From Acidobacteriota bacterium (GTDB lineage: Bacteria > Acidobacteriota > Blastocatellia > Pyrinomonadales > Pyrinomonadaceae): a DNA stretch of 64,000 bases. This document shows, piece by piece, positions 31,588 to 39,057 of the stretch. The notes below the pieces were generated by a model, which was not told the DNA's origin, did not search any database, and was given only the letters and a program-made list of their open reading frames with translations. A program made the translations under genes and the position numbers. The number at the start of each line of letters is the position of its first letter. Within the stretch, counting starts at the first letter, position 1. The stretch spans positions 1 through 64,000 of the forward strand of contig JAFAZX010000083.1 of NCBI GenBank assembly GCA_019239425.1. The letters are read 5' to 3'.

Positions 31588-33135
31588 ATGTTGAGACGCT
31601 TACTCACCTACGTCGCACTCTGCTGCGCACTCGGCGCAACGGCGAACGCGCAGACGTTCGAACGAACGCTCCACGTCGCGCCTCTGGGCGCAGACAGTGA
31701 GCGCTACGTCTACGTGCCCTTCGAGGTGCCGCGCGGCGCCGCGCGCGTCCGCGTCAGTTACGAATACCCGCGCGCGAGCGGGGCCAACACGATAGACATC
31801 GGCCTCTTCGACGCGCGCGGCTTCCGCGGCTGGAGCGGCGGGCGCCGCGCGGAGTTCTCCGTCTCGCAGGCAGAGGCGACGCCCGGCTACCTCGCGGGCG
31901 CGCTGCCCGCGGGGCGTTGGCGCGTCATCCTCGGCCTCTACAAAGTCGCGCCCGCGGGCGTGGACGTGAAGGTCGGCATCTCCGTCGAGACGGGGAAGGC
32001 CGTGCCCGGCCCCCGCGCGCCGCGCACTTCAAGCGGTTCGATAAATCTTCCACGCGAGACGGCCGGCGGTCGGCCGCGCTGGTTCGCGGGCGACCTGCAC
32101 ACGCACACCGTGCACAGCGACGGCGAATGGACTGTGCAGGGCCTCGCCGCGGCCGCGCGCGCGGCGGGACTCGACTTCATCTTCGTCACGGATCACAACA
32201 CTTCGAGCCACCACGCCGACGTGGACGAGGCCAACGCCGCCTCCCGTCAGACGCTCGTCCTGCGCGGCGAGGAGGTGACGACCTACGGCGGCCACGCCAA
32301 CGCCTGGGGCCTGCCCGCGGGCGGTTGGGTGGACTTCCGCGTGCGCCCCGGCGACGCCGCCGCGATGCGAACGGTCGCCGCGAGCGCGCACCGACTGGGC
32401 GCGCTCATCTCGGCCAACCACCCGGCCGCCCTGTGCGGCGGGTGCAGTTGGAGCTACCGGGAAGCCTTGAAGGAGTTCGACGCGTTCGAGGTCTGGAACG
32501 GCGAGTGGGACGCGACCGACGAGGCGGCGCTCAAGATGTGGGACGGGCTGCTGCAAAGGGGACTGCGCCTGACGGCCGTGGCTTCGAGCGACACGCACCG
32601 CGAGCAGAATCCCGTCGGCCGGCCGACGACACACGTCTCGGCGGGTGGGTTAACGCAGGCGTCTCTGCTCGACGGCATCCGCCGCGGCCGCGTCTACCTG
32701 ACGGGCGAGCCGCAGGGCGTCAGACTCAACTTCGAGGCGGCGCCCGGCGCGCTCGGCCTGCGCGCCGCGGCCGAAGCGCGCACAGGCATCGGCGGAGAGA
32801 TAAGACTCTCCGCGCCGGGCACACTCATCTTCTTCGTCCGCGTCGGCCGGGCGCCCGTCAACACGGCGGCCCAACTCCCTCCCCCTTACACATCGAGCGG
32901 CCTGACCGCCTCGCTCGTCTCCGGCGGCCAGACGGTTCGCACGTGGTCGCCGGACGCTTTGGCGGAGACGTTCGAGGTCGCGTGCGAGAGGGACGGCTAC
33001 TACCGACTCGAAGTGCGCGACCGCGAGGGGAAGATGGTCGCGCTGACCAATCCCGTCTACGTGAAGGTCGGAGGGCCGCGCCGGCCCAGGGGCTTCAGGG
33101 CGCGAGGCGGAAGAGTTTCGTCTCGCCCGCTTTGA
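31588..33135 (+). CDS. PHP-domain metallohydrolase, CehA/McbA type, secreted
   Basis: About 515 residues from the ATG at 31588; LLTYVALCCALGATANAQ is a signal peptide. An N-terminal beta-sandwich (about 20-140) is followed by the PHP domain with metal ligands in GDLHTHTVHSDGEW, FVTDHNTSSHH, ANHPAA and ASSDTHREQNP. A C-terminal beta-rich domain completes the protein. CehA/McbA relatives hydrolyse carbamates or phosphoesters outside the cytoplasm; the substrate here is unknown. It follows the GH92 gene closely. Its last 41 bases overlap the 3' end of the convergent gene at 33095. Confidence 0.85.
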   Translation: MLRRLLTYVALCCALGATANAQTFERTLHVAPLGADSERYVYVPFEVPRGAARVRVSYEYPRASGANTIDIGLFDARGFRGWSGGRRAEFSVSQAEATPGYLAGALPAGRWRVILGLYKVAPAGVDVKVGISVETGKAVPGPRAPRTSSGSINLPRETAGGRPRWFAGDLHTHTVHSDGEWTVQGLAAAARAAGLDFIFVTDHNTSSHHADVDEANAASRQTLVLRGEEVTTYGGHANAWGLPAGGWVDFRVRPGDAAAMRTVAASAHRLGALISANHPAALCGGCSWSYREALKEFDAFEVWNGEWDATDEAALKMWDGLLQRGLRLTAVASSDTHREQNPVGRPTTHVSAGGLTQASLLDGIRRGRVYLTGEPQGVRLNFEAAPGALGLRAAAEARTGIGGEIRLSAPGTLIFFVRVGRAPVNTAAQLPPPYTSSGLTASLVSGGQTVRTWSPDALAETFEVACERDGYYRLEVRDREGKMVALTNPVYVKVGGPRRPRGFRARGGRVSSRPL

Positions 33136-34453
33136 GCGAGGCTTCGGGCTGCTTCTGAGATGGAATCTCCTGCACCGTGAAGTCGGATTTGAGAAGGAGT
33201 ACGCGCACGAGTTTGAGTCTCCTGCACGTCCCGCCCGAGGCGTCCGCGGGGTGCGAATGACAGCGCGCGGTGACCGATTCGACATCTGCGGGCGCGAACC
33301 CTTTGGGCAGGCGGACGCCCGTGCGGAAGTAGCCGCTGCGCTCGATGCGCAGGCGCGGCGCGCCCATGTCGGATTTGAAGACCTCGCCGCGCCCCTTCAG
33401 CCTCACGTCGAAGGCGACGGCCGCGCCATCCTGTTCCGAGGCGGCCTCGACGTAGAGGTACTCGCGCGGGTCGGCGACGGTGTTGATGTCGGAAGGGGTG
33501 TCGCTGATGCGCCCCTCGCGTTGCAGCTCTTCGGTCATCGCGCGGTAGGTGGCGGGGTACAAGTCCATCACGCTCTCGCGGGTCGCCGTTTCGAGTTGCG
33601 CGTAGACGGGGAGCGGCGCGAAGCGGACGGCCGAGCAGGCGAGGTCGGAGAAGTTGTTGTTGTCCGACGCGACCGCGTACAGAGGGTGGTCGCCGCCGGT
33701 GCGCTGCCCTTTGAAGTTCTTGGTCTCGTGCTGCACGCCCTGAAAAGTCTCCGCGACGACCTTCCCCGCGCGGACGCGCACCTCGTTGACATACTCGATG
33801 TCCGTCCCACGCCCCCAGCGCGCGAAGAGCGCGGCGGTCTGCGTCCCGCCGTCCTCATTCGTGAAGACGACGGTGTAGCGGTAGACGGTGTCCGCGCCCG
33901 CGTGCAGGATTTCGTAGTACATGAGGAGCGGGATGTCCGTGAAGTGGTCGATGGTGTTCGGGCGCGCGTAGAGGACGGGCGCGTGCGCGACCGCGAAGTT
34001 ACGCTCCGCCGCGTCCGCGCCGACGAAGACGAACGGGCGGACGACACGCAACGACTTCACCTCGGCGCGCCGCGCGCCCGCGGCCGAGCGCGCCTCGTCA
34101 AGCGCGACTGCGACCCTGTGCCGCCCCTTCGGCAGACGGCCGAGCAGGAGGCGGTAGTTGTAGAAGCCCTCGCCGGCCCAGAGCAGCACGTGCTGGTTGT
34201 ACGCGCCGTCCACGGTGACGACGAGCGCCGCCGCCTCCGCGCCCGCGCGCGCCCAGGACGCGCCCGGCGAACGCGCCTCGATCTCAAGTGCGAACTCTTC
34301 GCCGCCGCCCGACACGACCGCTTCCGAGGCGAGCGGCGCCGGGGTCTTCGGCGCGGCCGGCTCGCAAGGGTTCTGCGCGGAGGTCGTGTTGAAGGATGAG
34401 AGAATCGCGGTCAGGAGTATCGTCAGGCGCAGGCGGCGCGTGTCTGTTCTCAT
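33095..34453 (-). CDS. Secreted protein of unknown function
   Basis: 452 residues starting at the ATG at 34453 with a signal peptide (RLRLTILLTAILSSFNTTSAQ). No clear ribosome site. The mature sequence is beta-rich: RHRVAVALDEARSAAGARRAEV looks like a jelly-roll strand region, and RYTVVFTNEDGGTQTAALFARWGRGTDIEYV is unusual and may hold the binding site. Two Cys pairs (SDLACSAVRF and ARCHSH/GGTCRR) may form disulfides. I do not recognise the family. It shares a 292-base divergent promoter region with the TonB receptor at 34746, so it may act in the same uptake process. Confidence 0.78.
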   Translation of the reverse strand: MRTDTRRLRLTILLTAILSSFNTTSAQNPCEPAAPKTPAPLASEAVVSGGGEEFALEIEARSPGASWARAGAEAAALVVTVDGAYNQHVLLWAGEGFYNYRLLLGRLPKGRHRVAVALDEARSAAGARRAEVKSLRVVRPFVFVGADAAERNFAVAHAPVLYARPNTIDHFTDIPLLMYYEILHAGADTVYRYTVVFTNEDGGTQTAALFARWGRGTDIEYVNEVRVRAGKVVAETFQGVQHETKNFKGQRTGGDHPLYAVASDNNNFSDLACSAVRFAPLPVYAQLETATRESVMDLYPATYRAMTEELQREGRISDTPSDINTVADPREYLYVEAASEQDGAAVAFDVRLKGRGEVFKSDMGAPRLRIERSGYFRTGVRLPKGFAPADVESVTARCHSHPADASGGTCRRLKLVRVLLLKSDFTVQEIPSQKQPEASLKAGETKLFRLAP

Positions 34454-34571
34454 GTTAGAAGGGCTCGGCGATTTTGTTCGGTAGAGCGCGGAAAACTCGG
34501 CCGCCAAGCTACGGCAATTCGACGGCCGTTTCAAGCCCCTGCGACGCCCGCGCGGGTTCACAGAAATTTTT

Positions 34572-34600
34572 CTTCGGCTTAAGGGCACATGAGCTATAAT
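34572..34600 (+). promoter_or_regulatory. Promoter candidate for the TonB receptor gene
   Basis: A perfect -10 TATAAT at 34595-34600 has only a weak -35 (TTCGGC, 16 bases upstream at 34573). Transcription would start near 34607, giving a leader of about 140 bases. Confidence 0.5.
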
Positions 34601-34632
34601 CCGCCGCACGCCTGAAGGGGCCGCCACGGTCT

Positions 34633-34650
34633 GAGTCCGCAGACGGACTC
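34633..34650. promoter_or_regulatory. Palindrome GAGTCCG-CAGA-CGGACTC in the receptor leader
   Basis: A perfect 7-bp dyad with a 4-base spacer, located 96 bases before the receptor ATG and just downstream of the predicted start of transcription. It can serve as an operator or a leader hairpin. Confidence 0.45.
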
Positions 34651-34745
34651 GCGCGGCCGCCCCGCCCGTGACATACCCGTTCAGACGAAAAAGACGAAGA
34701 CGTTTTTCCACCCCCCACGGCCCCCGGCCCGACCAGGAGAAAACC

Positions 34746-37700
34746 ATGTTGCGAAGAGTCTCCCGCGTAACCGCCTGCCTGCTGTTCCTGTCCTTCTCCC
34801 TCGCCTCGAGCGCGTCCGCGCAGGTCAACAACGCGAGCGTGACGGGCCTGGTCACGGACACGGCCGGCGCCGTCGTCACCGGCGCCTCCGTCACCCTCAA
34901 GAACAAGGCGACGAACGTCGAGATGACGGCCAGCACCGACAGCTCCGGCTACTACACCTTCGCCAGCGTCCCCGTCGGCGTCTACAGCGTGACGTTCGAG
35001 CAGCAGGGCTTCAAGCGGGTCGTCATCGACGCGGTCAAGCTCGAGGTCGGGCAGAAAGCGCGCGTGGACGCCGCCTTCGAAGTCGGCGCGGTGACCGAGA
35101 CGGTGACCGTCACCTCGGCGACGCTCCTGACGACGCAGGAGGCGACGACTGGCGGCGTCCTCGAGAACCGCATGGTCGCGCAGCTCCCGCTCTCGGGGCG
35201 CAACTGGGACGACCTCATCAGCCTCGTCCCCGGCGTGCAGGTCGACCGCTACACCGAGGAGGGCGGCGGCACCGCCAACGGCCGCACCGGCGGCGCCAAC
35301 GTCCACGGCGTCCGCTCGCTCCAGAACAACTTCGTCCTCGACGGCGTGGACAACAACTCGATCTCCGAGAACGTGCAGGAGCTGACGACGCAGGTCGCGC
35401 GGCCCTCGGTCGATTCGATTCAGGAGTTCAAGGTCTCGACCAACCCCTACTCGGCCGAGAACGGCCGCAGCCCCGGCGCGCTCGTCAGCGTCGTCACCAA
35501 GTCGGGCACCAACGTCTTCCACGGCACGCTCTACGAGTTCCACCGCAACCGCGTCTTCGACGCCAACAACTTCTTCAACAACCGCGCCGGCGCGAAGAAG
35601 CCGCAGAACATCCAGAACCAGTTCGGCGGAAACCTGGGCGGCCCCGTCGTCAAAGAGCAGGCCTTCTTCTTCTTCAACTACGAGGGCACGCGCATCCGCA
35701 AGGGCTCGACGCGGCTGGGCAACGTGCCGCTCCCGAACGAGATTCGCGGCGACTTCTCGAACGCGGCGGCCGTCGCCAACCGCATCCCCGGCGGCGCCTA
35801 CGCCACACTCTTCGACCGCGTCGGCGACTGCCGCGCGCTCGTGCCCTCGGCCTTCAACGCGAACGGCTCGTTCATCAACAACCAGATTCCGGCGCAGTGC
35901 CTCGACCCCCTGGCACAGAAGATCCTCGCGCTGCTGCCCGCGCCGAACGCCGTCCCCGGCTCGGGGCCGCTCAACCTCAACAACTTCATCCGCAACCCCG
36001 GCATCCAGGACGACACGGACAGCTACACGGGCCGGTTCGACTGGCAGCAGAGTTCGAAGAACAGCTTCTTCGTCCGCTACACGCTCTCCGACCGCTCCCG
36101 CTACGTGCCGGGCATCTTCGGCGGGACGGTGGACGGCACCGGCTCTTCGGCCAACGGCCGCCTGAACATGAAGGGGCAGTCGGCGGCCGTCGGCTGGACG
36201 CACATCTTCGGCTCGCGGCTCATCAACGAGTTCCGCCTCGGCTGGGGGCGCAACAACTCGCTCGCCGTGCAAGACCCGTTCGGGACGAACACGCTGGCCG
36301 AGCTGGGCATCCTCGGCGTGCCCGACTCGCCGCTCTACTCGGGCGGCCTGCCCGGCATCAGCATCTCCGCGCGCGGCGGCACGACCCTGCCCGGCGGGCA
36401 GTCGGGCTTCGACCGTCTCGGCTCGCCCGACTTCCTCCCCAAATCGCAGCGCACGAACCAGTTTCAATGGACTGACAACGTCAGCCTCACCTACGGCGCG
36501 CACCAGCTGAAGTTCGGCGGCGACATCCGCGGGCCTTTGCGCAACATCTACCTCGACGTGCCCTCCCTGCGCGGCACGCTCAACTTCGACGGCAACCGCA
36601 CGGCCATCGGCCTCGCGGACTTCCTGCTCGGCTACCCTTCGGGCGCGCAGCTCTCGAACCCGCAGGTGGTGGACTCGCGCATGAAGATGTTCTCGGGCTT
36701 CCTCCAGGACGACTGGAAGGCCAGCCGGAGGCTGACGTTCAACCTCGGCCTGCGCTACGACTACGCGACGTGGCCGTACGAGGGGCGCGACCGCCTGACG
36801 AACCTCAACCCCGAGACCGGCCAGGTCTTCACGCCCGCCAACTCGCCTTTCGGCCGCAGCCTCATCAACCCCGACAAGAACAACTTCGCCCCGCGCGTCG
36901 GCCTCGCCTACCAGTGGGGCGAGGCGACCGTTCTGCGCGCGGGCTACGGCCGCTTCTACCAGCTCTTCGAGCGCGCGGGCAGCGAAGACCAGCTCTCTTT
37001 GAACCTGCCCTGGCTCGTCCAGAACAACGTCACGGCCGCCAACAACAACTCGACGGCCAACAACATCCGCCTGCGCACGGGCTTCAACCTCTCGCTCAAC
37101 CCGGCGTCGGTCAACCCGCAGCTCGTGCGCCTGCGCGCCGTCAACCCCGAGGCGGTCACGCCGAGCATCGACCAGTGGAACCTCGGCGTGCAGCGCCGAC
37201 TCTACGGCAACCTCGTCATGACGGCCGACTACGTCGGGACGAAGGGCACGCACCTCTCGACCTTGCGCAACCTGAACCAGCAGCTCTTCAACGCGGCGGG
37301 CGTCGGCACCGGCGTCATCCCCTTCCCGAGTCTCGGCCCCATCGAGTACCGCGACAACGGCGGCAACTCGAACTACCACGGCGGCGAGCTGACTCTGGAG
37401 AAGCGCTTCAGCCGCGGCTTCTCGTTCCGCACGGCCTACACCTACTCGAAGTCCATGGACTTCGCGCAGGAGCACCTGGCGGCGGGCGGCACGGGCAGCT
37501 TCACGCAGAACGCGCGCGACCTGCGCGAGCGGCGCGGCCCTTCCGACTTCGACGTGAAGCACCGCTTCGTCGGCAGCTACATCCTCGAGCTGCCCTTCGG
37601 CAAGGGGCGCACCTACCTGAACGACGGCGCGCTCTCGCACATCCTCGGCGGCTGGCGCCTGAGCGGTTTGGCGAACGTGCGCTCGGGCCGCCCGTTCACC

Positions 37701-38111
37701 GCCGCGGCCAACGGCAACTCGACGGCGCTCGGCGGCGCGCGCGGCGGCGGACTCGTCGGCGCCTTCGCCGACTGCGTGGGCGACCCCTCGCTGCCTTCGG
37801 GGCAGCGGAGCGTGGATCGCTGGTTCAACACGGCGGCCTTCGTCGTGCCCAACCCGGCGCGGCTCGGCAACTGCGGCCGCAACACTTTGCGCGGGCCGAA
37901 CCTCTCGAACTTCGACGCGTCGCTGGCGCGCACGTTCGACTACTTCGGCGAGGACAGGAACCTGGAGTTCCGCTGGGAGGTCTTCAACGTCTTCAACACG
38001 CCGCAGTTCGGCCTCCCCGACCGTAACCTCTCGGGCACGGCCGCCGGCCGCATCTCCACGCTCTCCGGCGACCCGCGCGTGATGCAGTTCGCCTTGAAGT
38101 TCAACTTCTAA
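34746..38111 (+). CDS. TonB-dependent receptor with carboxypeptidase-regulatory-like N-terminal domain
   Basis: 1121 residues from the ATG at 34746, after CAGGAG. A signal peptide ends at SSASAQ. Residues 27-115 are the carboxypeptidase-regulatory-like Ig domain (ASVTGLVTDTAGAVVTGASV). The plug follows (LSGRNWDDLISLVPGVQVDR, ENVQELTTQ..., NPYSAENGRSPGALVSVVTK), then a long beta-barrel ending in MQFALKFNF with the terminal Phe of outer-membrane proteins. Oar-like receptors of this size are numerous in Acidobacteriota and import glycans or other large nutrients. The ligand cannot be read from sequence. Inositol oxygenase lies next downstream. Confidence 0.93.
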   Translation: MLRRVSRVTACLLFLSFSLASSASAQVNNASVTGLVTDTAGAVVTGASVTLKNKATNVEMTASTDSSGYYTFASVPVGVYSVTFEQQGFKRVVIDAVKLEVGQKARVDAAFEVGAVTETVTVTSATLLTTQEATTGGVLENRMVAQLPLSGRNWDDLISLVPGVQVDRYTEEGGGTANGRTGGANVHGVRSLQNNFVLDGVDNNSISENVQELTTQVARPSVDSIQEFKVSTNPYSAENGRSPGALVSVVTKSGTNVFHGTLYEFHRNRVFDANNFFNNRAGAKKPQNIQNQFGGNLGGPVVKEQAFFFFNYEGTRIRKGSTRLGNVPLPNEIRGDFSNAAAVANRIPGGAYATLFDRVGDCRALVPSAFNANGSFINNQIPAQCLDPLAQKILALLPAPNAVPGSGPLNLNNFIRNPGIQDDTDSYTGRFDWQQSSKNSFFVRYTLSDRSRYVPGIFGGTVDGTGSSANGRLNMKGQSAAVGWTHIFGSRLINEFRLGWGRNNSLAVQDPFGTNTLAELGILGVPDSPLYSGGLPGISISARGGTTLPGGQSGFDRLGSPDFLPKSQRTNQFQWTDNVSLTYGAHQLKFGGDIRGPLRNIYLDVPSLRGTLNFDGNRTAIGLADFLLGYPSGAQLSNPQVVDSRMKMFSGFLQDDWKASRRLTFNLGLRYDYATWPYEGRDRLTNLNPETGQVFTPANSPFGRSLINPDKNNFAPRVGLAYQWGEATVLRAGYGRFYQLFERAGSEDQLSLNLPWLVQNNVTAANNNSTANNIRLRTGFNLSLNPASVNPQLVRLRAVNPEAVTPSIDQWNLGVQRRLYGNLVMTADYVGTKGTHLSTLRNLNQQLFNAAGVGTGVIPFPSLGPIEYRDNGGNSNYHGGELTLEKRFSRGFSFRTAYTYSKSMDFAQEHLAAGGTGSFTQNARDLRERRGPSDFDVKHRFVGSYILELPFGKGRTYLNDGALSHILGGWRLSGLANVRSGRPFTAAANGNSTALGGARGGGLVGAFADCVGDPSLPSGQRSVDRWFNTAAFVVPNPARLGNCGRNTLRGPNLSNFDASLARTFDYFGEDRNLEFRWEVFNVFNTPQFGLPDRNLSGTAAGRISTLSGDPRVMQFALKFNF

Positions 38112-38114
38112 AGG

Positions 38115-38221
38115 GGTGCTGGGTGTTGGGTGCTGGGTGCTGGTAAAACCTTAATCGGAGAAGTCGCTCTTTCCGTCAGGACTCAACTAACCAGCACCCA
38201 GCACCCAACACCCAACACCCT
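38115..38221. repeat. Intergenic inverted repeat, family D
   Basis: Arms at 38115-38145 (GGGTGCTGGGTGTTGGGTGC onwards) and 38191-38221 (ACCAGCACCCAGCACCCAAC onwards) pair along 31 bases. Each arm is made of tandem GGGTGCT-like units. It separates the TonB receptor from the inositol oxygenase gene. Confidence 0.9.
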
Positions 38222-38235
38222 TCCGAGGGGGCCTT

Positions 38236-39039
38236 ATGACAGTCTCAACACACACGGACGACGGCAAGCGGCCCGAGCAGTTCAGGGACTACAAGGCGGA
38301 GGCGCGCGCGTGCGTGAAGGAGTTCTACCGGCTCAACCACACGCTGCAGACCCTGGAGACGGTGCTTGAGAAGAAGCGGCAGTACTTCACGCTCGACCGC
38401 GCGGGGATGGGCGTGTGGGAGGCGATGGAGCATTTGGACGCGCTCGTGGACGACAGCGACCCCGACCTCGACCTGCCGCAGATCGTGCACAACCTCCAGA
38501 CCGCCGAGTCGATCCGCGCCGCCGGACACCCGCGCTGGTTCATCCTCGCCGGCCTCATCCACGACCTCGGCAAGGTGCTCTGCCTCTTCGGCGAGCCGCA
38601 GTGGGCCGTCGTCGGCGACACCTTCCCCGTCGGCTGTCGGTTCGACGAGAGGGTCGTCTATCACGAGTTCTTCGCCGACAACCCCGACGCGCAGAACCCC
38701 CTCTACCGGACGCCCTGCGGCATCTACGAAGAGGGCTGCGGGCTCGACAAGGTTCACTTCTCCTGGGGCCACGACGAATATCTCTACCACGTCGTCAAGG
38801 AATACCTCCCCCAAGAGGCGCTCTACATGATCCGCTACCACTCGGCCTACCCCATCCACCGCGAGCGCGCCTACCAGCACCTGATGAACGACCAAGACCG
38901 CGAGCTGTTCCGCTGGGTGCGCGCCTTCAACCCGCACGACCTCTACTCCAAGTCGCCCGAACGCCCGGACGTGAACGCGCTCAGGCCCTTCTACGAAGAG
39001 CTCATCGCCGAATTCTTCCCGGCCAAACTTCGCTGGTAA
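38236..39039 (+). CDS. Myo-inositol oxygenase, eukaryote-type
   Basis: 267 residues, close in length to animal MIOX (about 285). All di-iron ligands are recognisable: H85 (VHNLQTAE), H109-D110 (GLIHDLGKV), H179 (SWGHDEYLYH), H202 (IRYHSAYP) and D235 (NPHDLYSKSP). Long stretches such as LFGEPQWAVVGDTFPVGC match the animal enzyme as I remember it. MIOX uses oxygen to cleave myo-inositol to D-glucuronate in the cytoplasm. It is uncommon in bacteria, where inositol usually goes through IolG. The product would feed the UxaC-like enzyme at the left edge and uronate metabolism by KduI nearby. The gene lies between repeat D and a propeller gene. Confidence 0.95.
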   Translation: MTVSTHTDDGKRPEQFRDYKAEARACVKEFYRLNHTLQTLETVLEKKRQYFTLDRAGMGVWEAMEHLDALVDDSDPDLDLPQIVHNLQTAESIRAAGHPRWFILAGLIHDLGKVLCLFGEPQWAVVGDTFPVGCRFDERVVYHEFFADNPDAQNPLYRTPCGIYEEGCGLDKVHFSWGHDEYLYHVVKEYLPQEALYMIRYHSAYPIHRERAYQHLMNDQDRELFRWVRAFNPHDLYSKSPERPDVNALRPFYEELIAEFFPAKLRW

Positions 39040-39057
39040 ACCGGCATCGTAAGCGAC

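Noticed and set aside
34509..37640. A 1043-codon open frame antisense to the TonB receptor
   Set aside because: Frame without recognisable motifs and with composition expected from GC-rich codon third positions; the plus-strand receptor has clear domains.
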